Source: Pseudomonadota bacterium
GTDB lineage: Bacteria > Pseudomonadota > Gammaproteobacteria > Burkholderiales > Rhodocyclaceae
Direction: 5' to 3'
Length of the DNA: 64,000 nt
Assembly: GCA_026399515.1 (NCBI GenBank)
Contig: JAPLQT010000117.1
Location: 344,257-408,256, forward strand
The position numbers were made by a program, and so were the translations under genes. The notes beneath the pieces are model-generated. The model made no database searches and was not told where the DNA came from. It worked only from the letters and a program-made list of their open reading frames with translations. The stretch's first letter is position 1; every line of letters starts with the position of its first letter. Below, in pieces: positions 1-8,490 of this stretch.

Positions 1-289
1 ATGTCAAAGCCACCTCACCCCGTGTCGTCATCAATCTGCCGCGAGGTACAGGTTGGGCTAGGGAGATTTTTGCGAAACGACACCGTTGGCTGACACCGCG
101 GATGGGCGCCATCAAATTGGCAAAAGCGACTATCGGAAACGTCAGTGGCTCAGTTTGCCTGCAAAAGGGAGAGGTTTTTATCCCGTCTGGCAATATCTTG
201 TATAAACCTATTAGATTGGTTATCCGCCGTAAACAGATCCAGCCATGGATCGAAGATCGTCATTCTTCCTAAATGAAAGGCACACAACC

Positions 290-1612
290 ATGACTGCAGA
301 CCAAGAAGTCTACGATCCCGACAAACTGGACACGTATAAATACACAACGGAATTTTCCAAGTTTCGTAAATTTCTGTGGTTTTGCGCCGGTGCCGATAGC
401 GAATTGCTGAAACGGTGCCCTTACTCCGAACGCGTCAAGGAAGAGGGAATCGGCGGAATCGTGCTGGCAACCTCGTGCTTGGCGCTCATTTCAGGCGCCT
501 ACGCGATGTACACGGTATTCGCCCCGAAACTCGGTTCAGCGTTGTCGGACCAACAGCAGATAATCGATATTCCGACGTTTGTCCTGGCGGCACTGTTTGG
601 CATTGTATGGTCGCTGGTTATATTCAACCTCGACCGTTTTGTCGTCTCGTCGACTGGCCATGGCGACGGAACTGCTGACATTACGCGGGGCGAGTTGATT
701 GGGGCACTCCCAAGATTGCTATTGGCCGCTGTGATCGCCTTTTCGCTAGCTAAACCGCTTGAGATTCGCATAATGAAGTCGGAAATTGAGGCGGAACTCA
801 ACCATCAACAACAAAGGTACGCCAAAGAAACCAGTGAGGCGGCTGAGGCAAGATTTGGCGAACGGAAGGTATTTCTTGAGAAGAGGAAGTCGGAAGCAAC
901 TACCGCACTCAGGGACAGACAAACGCTTTTCGACAAACTGGGGTTGGAAATCCGTGATCAGCTAAACAAACTCGAACTGGAGGCAGACGGAATCTCGGGG
1001 AGCGGCAAGAAAGGCGAAGGCCCTGCCTATCGGACGAAGAAGCAAAATCTGGATAAGCGAGAAACCGAACGAAAAGAATCGATCGAAAGCTTTGCGCCAG
1101 AGAAGTTGCGCTTGGAGGGGCAGGTTAAGCAGGCGGATGCAGATCTGGAGGCGGCCAGAGTCGAGCGCGATACGCAGGTGGACAACCATAGAAGGGAGGC
1201 CGCCAAGTTGGATGGATTGATGAAGCGCATCGAGATCGCTGATGAAAAATACCCGGCGGCTTCTTGGGTGCTGACCCTCTTACTGTTGGCGATCGAGATT
1301 TCGCCAATTTTCTTCAAGATGATGGTGATCCGTGGCCCATACGACTACCTGAGGGACAATCAGAATGAGATCGTAAAGGCCAGGTATGGGATCGCTACGA
1401 CAACCAGGATCGACCCACAGCAGGACAACAAACAGATTGTGGGAGACATATTTCACGAAGCCGAGACTATTCGGGAGTTCCGCGTTGGGCAGCTTCGCGC
1501 CGAACAGCAGCTTGCTGACATAGCGCAGGAGAAGTTTGTAGAAATTACGCGCGAGGATATAGACACCAATCCTGGCAAATATATTCTGCACGCTGATACG
1601 CCAAAGGCATAA
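290..1612 (+). CDS. DUF4407 family membrane protein with long coiled coil (first copy)
   Basis: About 440 residues. Three hydrophobic segments lie near the N terminus (about residues 56-77, 95-112, 141-156), then a charged coiled-coil stretch (about 163-320) rich in Glu, Lys and Arg, then a fourth hydrophobic segment (about 325-345). An SSTGHG motif sits between segments 2 and 3, and a GPYDY motif follows segment 4. This is the DUF4407 layout, a family of unknown function. I chose the ATG at 290 because GAAAGG stands 9 bases upstream; an in-frame ATG at 245 lacks a clear site. It is the first gene of an apparent operon with a caspase-like gene and a second DUF4407 gene. The coiled coil and C-terminal tail should lie on the same side of the membrane if all four segments span it (inference). 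No gene is seen between position 1 and this start. Confidence 0.82.
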   Translation: MTADQEVYDPDKLDTYKYTTEFSKFRKFLWFCAGADSELLKRCPYSERVKEEGIGGIVLATSCLALISGAYAMYTVFAPKLGSALSDQQQIIDIPTFVLAALFGIVWSLVIFNLDRFVVSSTGHGDGTADITRGELIGALPRLLLAAVIAFSLAKPLEIRIMKSEIEAELNHQQQRYAKETSEAAEARFGERKVFLEKRKSEATTALRDRQTLFDKLGLEIRDQLNKLELEADGISGSGKKGEGPAYRTKKQNLDKRETERKESIESFAPEKLRLEGQVKQADADLEAARVERDTQVDNHRREAAKLDGLMKRIEIADEKYPAASWVLTLLLLAIEISPIFFKMMVIRGPYDYLRDNQNEIVKARYGIATTTRIDPQQDNKQIVGDIFHEAETIREFRVGQLRAEQQLADIAQEKFVEITREDIDTNPGKYILHADTPKA

Positions 1613-1647
1613 CGCTTAGATTGCAATTCCAGTTGCCTATATGACCG

Positions 1648-3480
1648 ATGGCCAGAATATTCTGCACCATCAGTGGCTTTCAGCCTGACGTCGTCAATAA
1701 GCTCCACGCCGGAGCGCAGCGTACGCTGACTATTGACAGTGCCTGGGCCTTAGGCGGAATCCTGGCGTGCGGCGTATCCGCCGCCTATCTGTTCTGGTTT
1801 TGCACCGCGTCCTGGGTAGTTGCGGTGACTTCCACTCTTATCGTACTCGCCATTCTCTGTGCGCTACAGGGAATTGTAATCACCGGTACCGGTCTTGATA
1901 GTTCCCTGCCATCGGAAGCCCAGCAGCGTTGGCGGCCAAGCAAGGCACGCGCTGTATTGTTCATTCTTTTTGCGGTGATTTTTTCGCAACCGCTGTTGAT
2001 TCATGTTTACCAGAAATTTTATGCGCCGGATATTCCACGCTTGATTGCCGCCGGTAAGGTGCTGCACTTGGAGCTATTCAAGAACAGTCGCAAGCGTGAA
2101 GAGGATGGTTTGCTGTTGCAGTTGGCTACATTGAGGGAGGCATCGGGGCGACAAAGTACAGTAGATCGCACTGACACTTATATAAAGCCTGGCGATGCTG
2201 CAACTGTCATTGGGGTGAATTCGGATGATCGGCGCAAGGCGATGCTGATCGGCAATCAATCCTACCGTTCAGTCCAGGCGCTTGACAATGCCATCAAAGA
2301 CTCAGCTGACATGGCGAATGCACTACGGAAGATCGGATTTTCAGTAACCCAACAAGCAGACGGTACGCGCAAAGACATGGAAATTGCGTTGGATCGTTAC
2401 ATAAGATCGATCAAACCTGGTGACATCAGCGTGCTCTTTTACAGTGGGCACGGCTTCCAGGATCGTGGCAACAACTACTTGGTGGGCATCGATGCCAAAC
2501 TTACCGACACCAAAGCCGTTGGTGTAAATAATGTGATTGAGTCGATTAGCGCACGACAACCACTGGCAAATGTAATAGTACTCGATGCATGCCGGAGCTT
2601 CGCTCAGGGAGGGGCAGGCGGCTTGGCGACGACTGAGGCAGGTCTCAATACATACATCGCATTCGCTGCCAAGCCAGGGCAGGTCGCCCGCGAGCCCAGT
2701 CGTCCTGGCGCCAACGGCTTCTTTACTGCAGCCATACTTAAGCACATTTGGCGTCCCATTGATATAGACCCCATATTTCGAGATGTCCGCGCGGAGGTAG
2801 CACAGCAGACTCACAATCTCCAAGAAACGTGGACAGCTCATAGCCTGAAGAACAGCCTGGTCTTGGCCTCGGCTGAATCCGCCAAATCTGCCCCTCCGTC
2901 CAGCCCAACGGACGCCACGTCGAATGGTGTCGCCAGACCAATTGGGAACCAAGCTTCCTGCGAATCACTGAGTAAGGCAGTGCCTTCCGAGAGCCGCAAG
3001 CGTTGGATTGCCGAATGCGTTGAAGCCAAGGCGTTAAAACTGCGAGACGACCTCATGGAGCACAGACAATGGACACGGGAAGAAATTGCCCGCCTCGAGC
3101 AACAGTCGCGGAGAAGTGGGCACACTGCAGCGGAACTCATGACGTTATTCTTTTCGCTCTGGTCGCACCCATTTTTCTCGCTCGCTGGAACTACACTCAT
3201 CACACTCCTGCTCGCCGGCGGTTTCATTCGACGAGACCTTCGTCCAGAAGCGCTCTTGGCATATGAGCGCGTACTACAGACGGACCACAATCGTTTCGTC
3301 GGGGAGTTGAAGGAAGACTATGTGCGCCGGGCCGGACAATTCCACTATGCACCGCCCGTTGATGTTATTAGCATGAGGGCCGCACCAAAACAACCCGACT
3401 TGGCAATTGACACGACGCCCCGTGCTCTTGATCAATTATATGCATATTGGACTAAACAACCGATCACGGCGCCAGCATGA
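1648..3480 (+). CDS. Membrane-anchored caspase-like (peptidase C14) protein
   Basis: 610 residues. Hydrophobic segments at about 33-52, 56-76 and 101-121 precede a caspase-like domain (about 194-405). The domain starts with a RRKAMLIGNQSY strand and has the catalytic His in YSGHG (His268) and the catalytic Cys in DACRS (Cys315), the usual C14 dyad. A Pro/Ser-rich linker, a charged helix and a fourth hydrophobic segment (about 508-527) follow. Family knowledge: C14 proteases cut after basic or acidic residues and often act in regulated cell death or in defence systems. The gene starts 35 bases after the first DUF4407 gene and ends overlapping the next by ATGA (3477-3480), so the three are likely co-transcribed and the last two translationally coupled. 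No strong ribosome site is seen before the ATG. The membrane segments resemble those of the flanking DUF4407 proteins. The substrate is unknown. Confidence 0.86.
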   Translation: MARIFCTISGFQPDVVNKLHAGAQRTLTIDSAWALGGILACGVSAAYLFWFCTASWVVAVTSTLIVLAILCALQGIVITGTGLDSSLPSEAQQRWRPSKARAVLFILFAVIFSQPLLIHVYQKFYAPDIPRLIAAGKVLHLELFKNSRKREEDGLLLQLATLREASGRQSTVDRTDTYIKPGDAATVIGVNSDDRRKAMLIGNQSYRSVQALDNAIKDSADMANALRKIGFSVTQQADGTRKDMEIALDRYIRSIKPGDISVLFYSGHGFQDRGNNYLVGIDAKLTDTKAVGVNNVIESISARQPLANVIVLDACRSFAQGGAGGLATTEAGLNTYIAFAAKPGQVAREPSRPGANGFFTAAILKHIWRPIDIDPIFRDVRAEVAQQTHNLQETWTAHSLKNSLVLASAESAKSAPPSSPTDATSNGVARPIGNQASCESLSKAVPSESRKRWIAECVEAKALKLRDDLMEHRQWTREEIARLEQQSRRSGHTAAELMTLFFSLWSHPFFSLAGTTLITLLLAGGFIRRDLRPEALLAYERVLQTDHNRFVGELKEDYVRRAGQFHYAPPVDVISMRAAPKQPDLAIDTTPRALDQLYAYWTKQPITAPA

Positions 3481-4592
3481 ACCTCCAAACGATTCTTATT
3501 GAGGCGGCGGGGTCCGATCAGCAATTATTAGTCTCCGGCCCTCGGTCGGAAAAGTTCAAGCACATCTGCAAGGGTGTGCTTGCGACAATGATTGGCGTAC
3601 TGAGCATTATTTCAGTGACCTACGCGCTGGCAGTCATCCTCACACCGCAGGGCGCACTTTCACGCGGTGAAAAGCTGACTAATTACGGACTGTGCGTGGC
3701 ATTGGGGCTTTGCTGGGGATTGATAATTTTCAATATGTATCGGTTCGTTCTATCCTCGACCGGGCATGGCAAGGGTATTGAGAGAGTTTCGGTCAATGAA
3801 CTCGCGAATGCGATGCCGAAAGTCTTCATGGCTGCCTTCATCGCATTTTGTGTCAGCATCCCAATCGGCGTCGCGCTGCTTCGCGGACAGATCGAGTCTG
3901 AGCTTTCTTCGACCCAGATTAAGTTGGTCGCAAGTTTGGATTCCGATGTAGACCAGCTTTACGTCGCAAAGCTCGATCACCTATACTCGGCACAGGCGCA
4001 CGCTTCAGAAGAGACCAGGTATTTGACAGACCGCTTGAGAAGATTGAGCCAGATTGGAACCGCAAACCGAGACAAGCGCAATCGCCAGATTGTTAGTAGG
4101 TCTGTAACATCAGCCGCAGAAGAGCGGCTGGCGCTTAAGGCAGAACTGGACAAGACCAGGAAGTCGTTGGTGGCGTTGCACTCCTCTACCCAAGAATTGC
4201 GAGATGAAATCAGAAAACGCAAAGAGGACAATTGGAAGTTAGTCAAGAATGCTGACACGCTCCTAAATGAGACCGAACGAGCATTCGAACAGCAGATGCC
4301 CTTGCTTTTGTTTCTTATGCTATTCATGTTGCTGGTCCACATTTCGCCACTACTGCTACAACTACTTTCGAACAAAAGCCCATACGATTATCAAGTCGAA
4401 TGTCAGAATGAAATTCTCCTGACGAAGAGGGGCATCGCCCCGGATGCCTCAATGATCCAATTGCTTGGAAGAAACCGCTGGATTGATCGATTCTCGGTTG
4501 CCGAGAAAATATTGGAAGGAAGGCGTCTGTATTTGAAAAATCGACAAGATTTGACTCGTGAGCGACTACGACAGCATACCGAAAACGCTTAG
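3477..4592 (+). CDS. DUF4407 family membrane protein with coiled coil (second copy)
   Basis: 371 residues, a shorter relative of the protein encoded at 290-1612. Hydrophobic segments lie at about 32-55, 69-87, 115-135 and 275-297, with a charged helical region (about 138-270) between segments 3 and 4. The SSTGHG motif (93-98) and a SPYDY motif after segment 4 (301-305) match the first copy's SSTGHG and GPYDY, while the rest has diverged strongly, so this is not a recent duplication. The start codon overlaps the stop codon of the caspase gene (ATGA). The pairing of two diverged copies around a protease suggests a hetero-oligomeric membrane complex (inference). Function is not established for the family. 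Confidence 0.82.
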   Translation: MNLQTILIEAAGSDQQLLVSGPRSEKFKHICKGVLATMIGVLSIISVTYALAVILTPQGALSRGEKLTNYGLCVALGLCWGLIIFNMYRFVLSSTGHGKGIERVSVNELANAMPKVFMAAFIAFCVSIPIGVALLRGQIESELSSTQIKLVASLDSDVDQLYVAKLDHLYSAQAHASEETRYLTDRLRRLSQIGTANRDKRNRQIVSRSVTSAAEERLALKAELDKTRKSLVALHSSTQELRDEIRKRKEDNWKLVKNADTLLNETERAFEQQMPLLLFLMLFMLLVHISPLLLQLLSNKSPYDYQVECQNEILLTKRGIAPDASMIQLLGRNRWIDRFSVAEKILEGRRLYLKNRQDLTRERLRQHTENA

Positions 4593-4814
4593 TAACATAT
4601 GCAATGCAAGGTAAATACAACGTACCCAATCGCTATGCACTGGAGCCTCGGCTATTCGAGGTCCAATAATCTCATTATTCAAGGTTCATCTTGAGAGGCA
4701 ACTCCCACAAAGGATTCCTAGAAACAATCACCAAGATGTCTGCACTGAATCAACATTGGGCTAATATAGGCCAATTGCCCACCTAACTTGAAGAATACGT
4801 CCAAGGAGCATGCC

Positions 4815-5528
4815 GTGACGAGTATATGGAACACTGAAACTTGCTATGAAATCGACGATCGCAAGCCGCGTTTCGCAGTGATTCCCATCGGCTCCTTTGA
4901 GCAGCATGGACGCCACTTGCCAGTTACAACCGACACACTAGTTGCGGCCGTATTAAGTAAGGCAGTATGCGACGCCTATAGCGGACTCCTGATTTCTCCC
5001 ATTACTATTTCTTGCTCTCATGAGCATGTAGGCTTCCCGGCTTCGTTCTCGATATCGGCGGAAACCTTGGCCCGCGTACTCAAAGACCTGATTGGATCCA
5101 TTCAGGCACAAGGCATTGCTTTCGCTGTCATTGTGAACGGACACGGGGGAAACTATATCGTAGGTAACGTAGCTCAGGAGCTGAATATGCTAGGGCCTCG
5201 AGTATTTGTGTGCCCGACCCGACAACACTGGCAAGTGGCGATGAAATACGCAGGAGTTGAGAAATCTATCAGCGAGGACATGCATGGCGGCGAAGTGGAA
5301 ACATCGATTCTCCTGCATGCGATGCCTGAAGTTGTGAGAATGGACAAGATTGAAGATTGTGAAGCAACTGAACGCCCGTTATTGACGTTGCATGGGATAC
5401 GGCGATACACGCAGAGTGGGATCATAGGGTTTCCTTCCAAGGCCACACCGAAAAAGGGACAGTTGCTTCTGGAAAAGATGACAGAAGTAATCGGTATGGA
5501 CATAGAAGATTTATTGGCCGGCCGATAG
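4815..5528 (+). CDS. Creatininase-family amidohydrolase
   Basis: About 237 residues from a GTG start at 4815 with AAGGAG six bases upstream; a TTG at 4788 would add nine residues but has no such site. Family signatures are present: a GSFEQHGRHLP segment with Glu and His metal ligands, the following TTDT Asp, a VNGHGGN segment, and DMHGGEVETS with a Glu near residue 160. These are the dinuclear-metal ligands of creatininase-type hydrolases, which open amide bonds in small cyclic or formamide substrates; relatives include MftE and FAPy deformylases. The substrate here cannot be told. The next gene, a UTRA-type regulator, starts 12 bases downstream with a strong GGAGGAG site, so the two are probably one transcript. 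The location inside the island, not in a creatinine or riboflavin pathway, argues against an ordinary catabolic role (inference). Confidence 0.85.
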   Translation: MTSIWNTETCYEIDDRKPRFAVIPIGSFEQHGRHLPVTTDTLVAAVLSKAVCDAYSGLLISPITISCSHEHVGFPASFSISAETLARVLKDLIGSIQAQGIAFAVIVNGHGGNYIVGNVAQELNMLGPRVFVCPTRQHWQVAMKYAGVEKSISEDMHGGEVETSILLHAMPEVVRMDKIEDCEATERPLLTLHGIRRYTQSGIIGFPSKATPKKGQLLLEKMTEVIGMDIEDLLAGR

Positions 5529-5540
5529 AGGGAGGAGTCC

Positions 5541-6254
5541 ATGAGTGGCGCTTCTCTGGCATGGTACGAGATCTATGATGAGCTACGCTCAAGAATTAAG
5601 TCAGGGGAGTTGCGCGCAGAAGCCAGTGTCGACAAGTCGCTAATAGCCCCTGGCGCGAGCGAATCAGATTTCAGCCGGGCGATAGAAAGGTTGCTTGGCG
5701 AGGGGCTGCTAAGGCCTGACGTTACTGGAGACATTACTATCGCACGGACCCGGGCACGCTCCCGCCGAAGTAGCTCGTTTCATGATGACTATACGGCACA
5801 AGGTCGCCTCCCCTCAACCAAGACTATTGACTTGTCGCTGATGCCTATCGAAGAAGCGCCTTCGTCTGTTCAAGAAGCCTTAGATAACACGAGTTGTTCA
5901 ATGCTGGTGCGCCATTATCATGTCCAGAGCGTTGATGGTGTTCCTCATGCAATTGCCGACTCTTTCGTGCCCTATGAACTCGTAGGCAAGCGTTGGAAGG
6001 ATATCAAAGCCGGTAATCACAATATATCTGCGGTACTCTCCGAACTTGGTTATCAGGTGACTGAAAAACAAGAAACCCTTTTTGTTGACTCACCGACCCT
6101 GCCAGAGCGAGAACATTTGGCCATTGTTTCTATGCCCGGAGTAGCCGTTGTTCGCCTCAATTGCATAGTGTGGGCGCTGGACCAAATTGTCGAGATATGT
6201 CTGCTTTGTGACAGGGCAGACCTCTACGAATTTACGTATCGCGTTAAATCCTAG
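5541..6254 (+). CDS. GntR-family regulator with UTRA ligand-binding domain
   Basis: 237 residues. The N-terminal 70 residues have the spacing of a GntR winged helix (YEIYDELRSRIKSGEL, then an AIERLLGEGLL helix), although the recognition helix is unusual. Residues about 90-235 fit a UTRA domain: an LVRHYHVQSVDGVPHAIADSFVP stretch typical of the fold, then a hydrophobic ligand pocket and a C-terminal strand near YEFTYR. UTRA domains bind small molecules and alter DNA binding. It follows the creatininase-like gene closely and is followed 17 bases later by a channel-like gene, so it may sense the hydrolase's substrate or product and control this set (inference). A GGAGGAG ribosome site supports the start. 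Confidence 0.78.
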   Translation: MSGASLAWYEIYDELRSRIKSGELRAEASVDKSLIAPGASESDFSRAIERLLGEGLLRPDVTGDITIARTRARSRRSSSFHDDYTAQGRLPSTKTIDLSLMPIEEAPSSVQEALDNTSCSMLVRHYHVQSVDGVPHAIADSFVPYELVGKRWKDIKAGNHNISAVLSELGYQVTEKQETLFVDSPTLPEREHLAIVSMPGVAVVRLNCIVWALDQIVEICLLCDRADLYEFTYRVKS

Positions 6255-6271
6255 GTGAAAGACAATAAGCT

Positions 6272-7063
6272 GTGAGCCAGAGCCTTGAGCAGATGTTCAA
6301 TCGGCATGTGCCTAGCGCCATACGAGAATCCGAACAGAGTGACTTTGATGATTCCGTTCTTCTTAACATGGGGCATCGAGTCATTGATGAGTTCTGGTTG
6401 GAACACAAATCCGACTTTGTTAGGTATAGCGCCCACAAACTTAATCTCGAGTCAGAGATCGACATCCTGAGTCTAGAAAATCTTCCTGCTAGCCATCTGC
6501 GAACATTGTTGAAATCATTCATGGCGGCCGAGATCGAGCTCCGCATAGAACCAAGAATGACAATCGAACAAAGATCGAAACTGGGCGCATTGTTCAGAAA
6601 TATTGGGGACGGGTTTCTGGTGCTACGATGGCTTGCTCACGCCCGCTTCTGCTTCTCTCGCGGAGCCCAGTTATTCGGCGACTTGCGGCTCCATAGGCAT
6701 GAAGACGAATGTTGGTACCGCGAAGGCAAGGCTGCCTTGGCTCAAACAACGGGCTGGCCCCGCGCAAAAGCAATCTCCCTTTACATTTTTGCTGGCTTCG
6801 GTTACCAGCCCTATCGCCTATTGTATTGTTGCGGGCTGACTGTCGTATTGTTCACTCTGATCTATACACAACTCGAGCCGAGATGGACTCTTTTCCAATG
6901 CTTCTCGGTAAGCAGCATGAATTACTTGTCTGCTTTGGGTTATGGCGACGTAAGAGACTCGTTGCCTTCGACCCAACTTGCAGTAATTTTGCAGGGCTTT
7001 TTTTCCCTTGTTTTGAACTCAACCCTTTTTGCATTGCTCGTTCGAAGGTGGTTTAGGTCATAG
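6272..7063 (+). CDS. Two-TM potassium-channel-like protein
   Basis: 263 residues from a GTG start. The first 175 residues are soluble and not recognised. Two hydrophobic segments (about 181-198 and 236-256) flank a re-entrant stretch with the filter-like motif ALGYGD (221-226), close to the TVGYGD selectivity filter of 2-TM potassium channels. The C terminus stops just after the second segment with basic residues. I read it as an Ion_trans_2-like channel with a cytosolic N-terminal domain. It lies directly after the creatininase-like and UTRA genes. Channels as last genes of small accessory operons can be growth-arrest effectors, but that role is inference here. The start codon choice is moderately sure; a weak AGGTG lies about 14 bases upstream. 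Confidence 0.68.
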   Translation: MSQSLEQMFNRHVPSAIRESEQSDFDDSVLLNMGHRVIDEFWLEHKSDFVRYSAHKLNLESEIDILSLENLPASHLRTLLKSFMAAEIELRIEPRMTIEQRSKLGALFRNIGDGFLVLRWLAHARFCFSRGAQLFGDLRLHRHEDECWYREGKAALAQTTGWPRAKAISLYIFAGFGYQPYRLLYCCGLTVVLFTLIYTQLEPRWTLFQCFSVSSMNYLSALGYGDVRDSLPSTQLAVILQGFFSLVLNSTLFALLVRRWFRS

Positions 7064-7346
7064 CCTTGATACCTGCCAGGCGTTTGATCAGGCTATTGAG
7101 AGAAAGAATCAGCGACGGACGGGCAGTTTCGGACCGTGTCATGTTTGGCACCGACCGGCATATGTTGGGCAAGGTTTTGGATGCACAAAACCGCGGGTTC
7201 ACGCCCTAAAAAGTACGCCCACTCTGTCTTCAATTCGGTGGTGAATTGTGCCTATAATTTGAAGATGGACTTATCCGGATAATGCATAACTCAATAGCGC
7301 TCACAATAGGTAGGCCTGTGAGAGATTTGGGCGGGTCAATGAAATC

Positions 7347-7484
7347 GTGGCAGGTGGGTCAAAAGACCACGTCGGCGTCAACAACCTCGTCGATGAATGG
7401 CTCGCTGCCTACGAAGAAACGACCCGTCATGCCCCCACCGTCGTGACGTTGGACGATCACGGATTCACCTTCCTCATCAACTAA
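7347..7484 (+). CDS. Possible small ORF or gene remnant, 45 residues
   Basis: A frame open from about 7311 ends at a TAA at 7482-7484. A GTG at 7347 would give 45 residues, containing a VDEWLAAYEET stretch and ending in FTFLIN. The composition looks protein-like, with acidic helices, but no ribosome site is clear and no family is recognised. It runs into the 3' end of the opposite-strand gene (7477-8490) with an 8-base overlap. It could be the tail of a truncated gene. A TATAAT at 7253-7258 might be a -10 box for it, without a convincing -35. Confidence 0.25.
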   Translation: MAGGSKDHVGVNNLVDEWLAAYEETTRHAPTVVTLDDHGFTFLIN

Positions 7485-8490
7485 GCGCCTCTTCAAGCAA
7501 GAGCAACTTATCGCGCGCTCCTGCGATAATTGCTAAGCGATTGTGCACATTTACAGGAACCAGTCTTCGGCGCTTCGTCCCGGCCTTTTCAGAAAGAAAT
7601 ACATCCACATCCACCTTTAGGGCCGACGCAAACGCAAACCAAAGAAGTCCCATGGCTACGTTGTCTTCTTCTCCGTCTACGGCAGCCCAGGCTGCCCCTG
7701 TCTCTTTAAGGCGAGTCCACTCGGGGTCGTCATCCCTGCCCATCAAGTGAAAGCTTCCGTCATTTCCGCGAATTGCAACCTCGCATCCTCGCAACTTAAA
7801 ATTCTCTCCGGAGATTAGATCACCTGAAACCTTGTGACCGCCTCCAAGTACTCGTTCCCCGCCAATAGGATAGTCGATGGTCTGGGTTGGACCGGTCGAA
7901 CGTACATACGATTTCCGCGAAACAGTTGCGTCTGGACTTCGTGAGAGCTCCTCTGTGGCTTCCTCCAGACTGAGCCCGTGCTTCTCGGCTCGGCTCACCA
8001 TGTTGTCGCCCACATCTATGGCAGCCATTGAAATCTTGGCGGCCATTGCCGCCAGGTGCTCAGCCTCAGCCAGCGCTGTATCCTCAATCGTTGATGGTCC
8101 TCCCGTTGCCTTGCCCAGCCGGTCTTCAGGCCCACCAACACCCGTACCTGAATCATCCATGTGACGGACGTTATCGGCTGTCCGATGTTCGGACGCTCCC
8201 TTCTCGGCAGTCGAAATCAGGTCGCCCTGCGGAGTTGCGGGTACGATCAGTATCAACGGAAGATTCAGTGGGAGATCAATAACAACTTCGCCGTGGACGA
8301 GGTTCGGATTTGAGCTTTCGAGATCCCCCTTTGCCTTGCGGAGCTTTTGGATGGCCGTCTCAAACATGATGGGGTGCCCGGATCCTTCAACGCCAGTTGA
8401 CATGATGACGCCATACCTTCCCTCGGTTAGACATTTCTGGTCGAGATATCTTTTCTTTCGGTTACTTCTCAGGCGTTTCTGTGTCTTCAT
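7477..8490 (-). CDS. Unknown protein coupled to the giant recombinase-like gene
   Basis: 337 residues, not recognised. The N-terminal 30 residues are strongly basic (KRLRSNRKKRYL). A predicted soluble alpha/beta region follows, with a loop rich in Gly and acidic residues (about 85-130) and an Ala-rich helix (about 135-170). The last third contains an AIRGNDGSFHLMGRDDDPEW stretch that looks like a beta-hairpin domain. There is no membrane segment or signal peptide. The start is well supported: AAGGGA stands seven bases upstream, and the gene begins inside the 3' end of the 1622-residue recombinase-like gene with a 29-base overlap, so expression is likely coupled. A role as an accessory or directionality factor is only a guess from position. 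Confidence 0.7.
   Translation of the reverse strand: MKTQKRLRSNRKKRYLDQKCLTEGRYGVIMSTGVEGSGHPIMFETAIQKLRKAKGDLESSNPNLVHGEVVIDLPLNLPLILIVPATPQGDLISTAEKGASEHRTADNVRHMDDSGTGVGGPEDRLGKATGGPSTIEDTALAEAEHLAAMAAKISMAAIDVGDNMVSRAEKHGLSLEEATEELSRSPDATVSRKSYVRSTGPTQTIDYPIGGERVLGGGHKVSGDLISGENFKLRGCEVAIRGNDGSFHLMGRDDDPEWTRLKETGAAWAAVDGEEDNVAMGLLWFAFASALKVDVDVFLSEKAGTKRRRLVPVNVHNRLAIIAGARDKLLLLEEALS

Noticed and set aside
2341..2952. 203-codon minus-strand frame opposite the caspase gene
   Set aside because: Overlaps the catalytic part of the caspase gene, which has clear motifs; no features of its own.
7140..7170. TGGCAC with a later GC as a sigma-54 promoter
   Set aside because: GG and GC are not at the required 10-base distance and no gene starts downstream at the right place.
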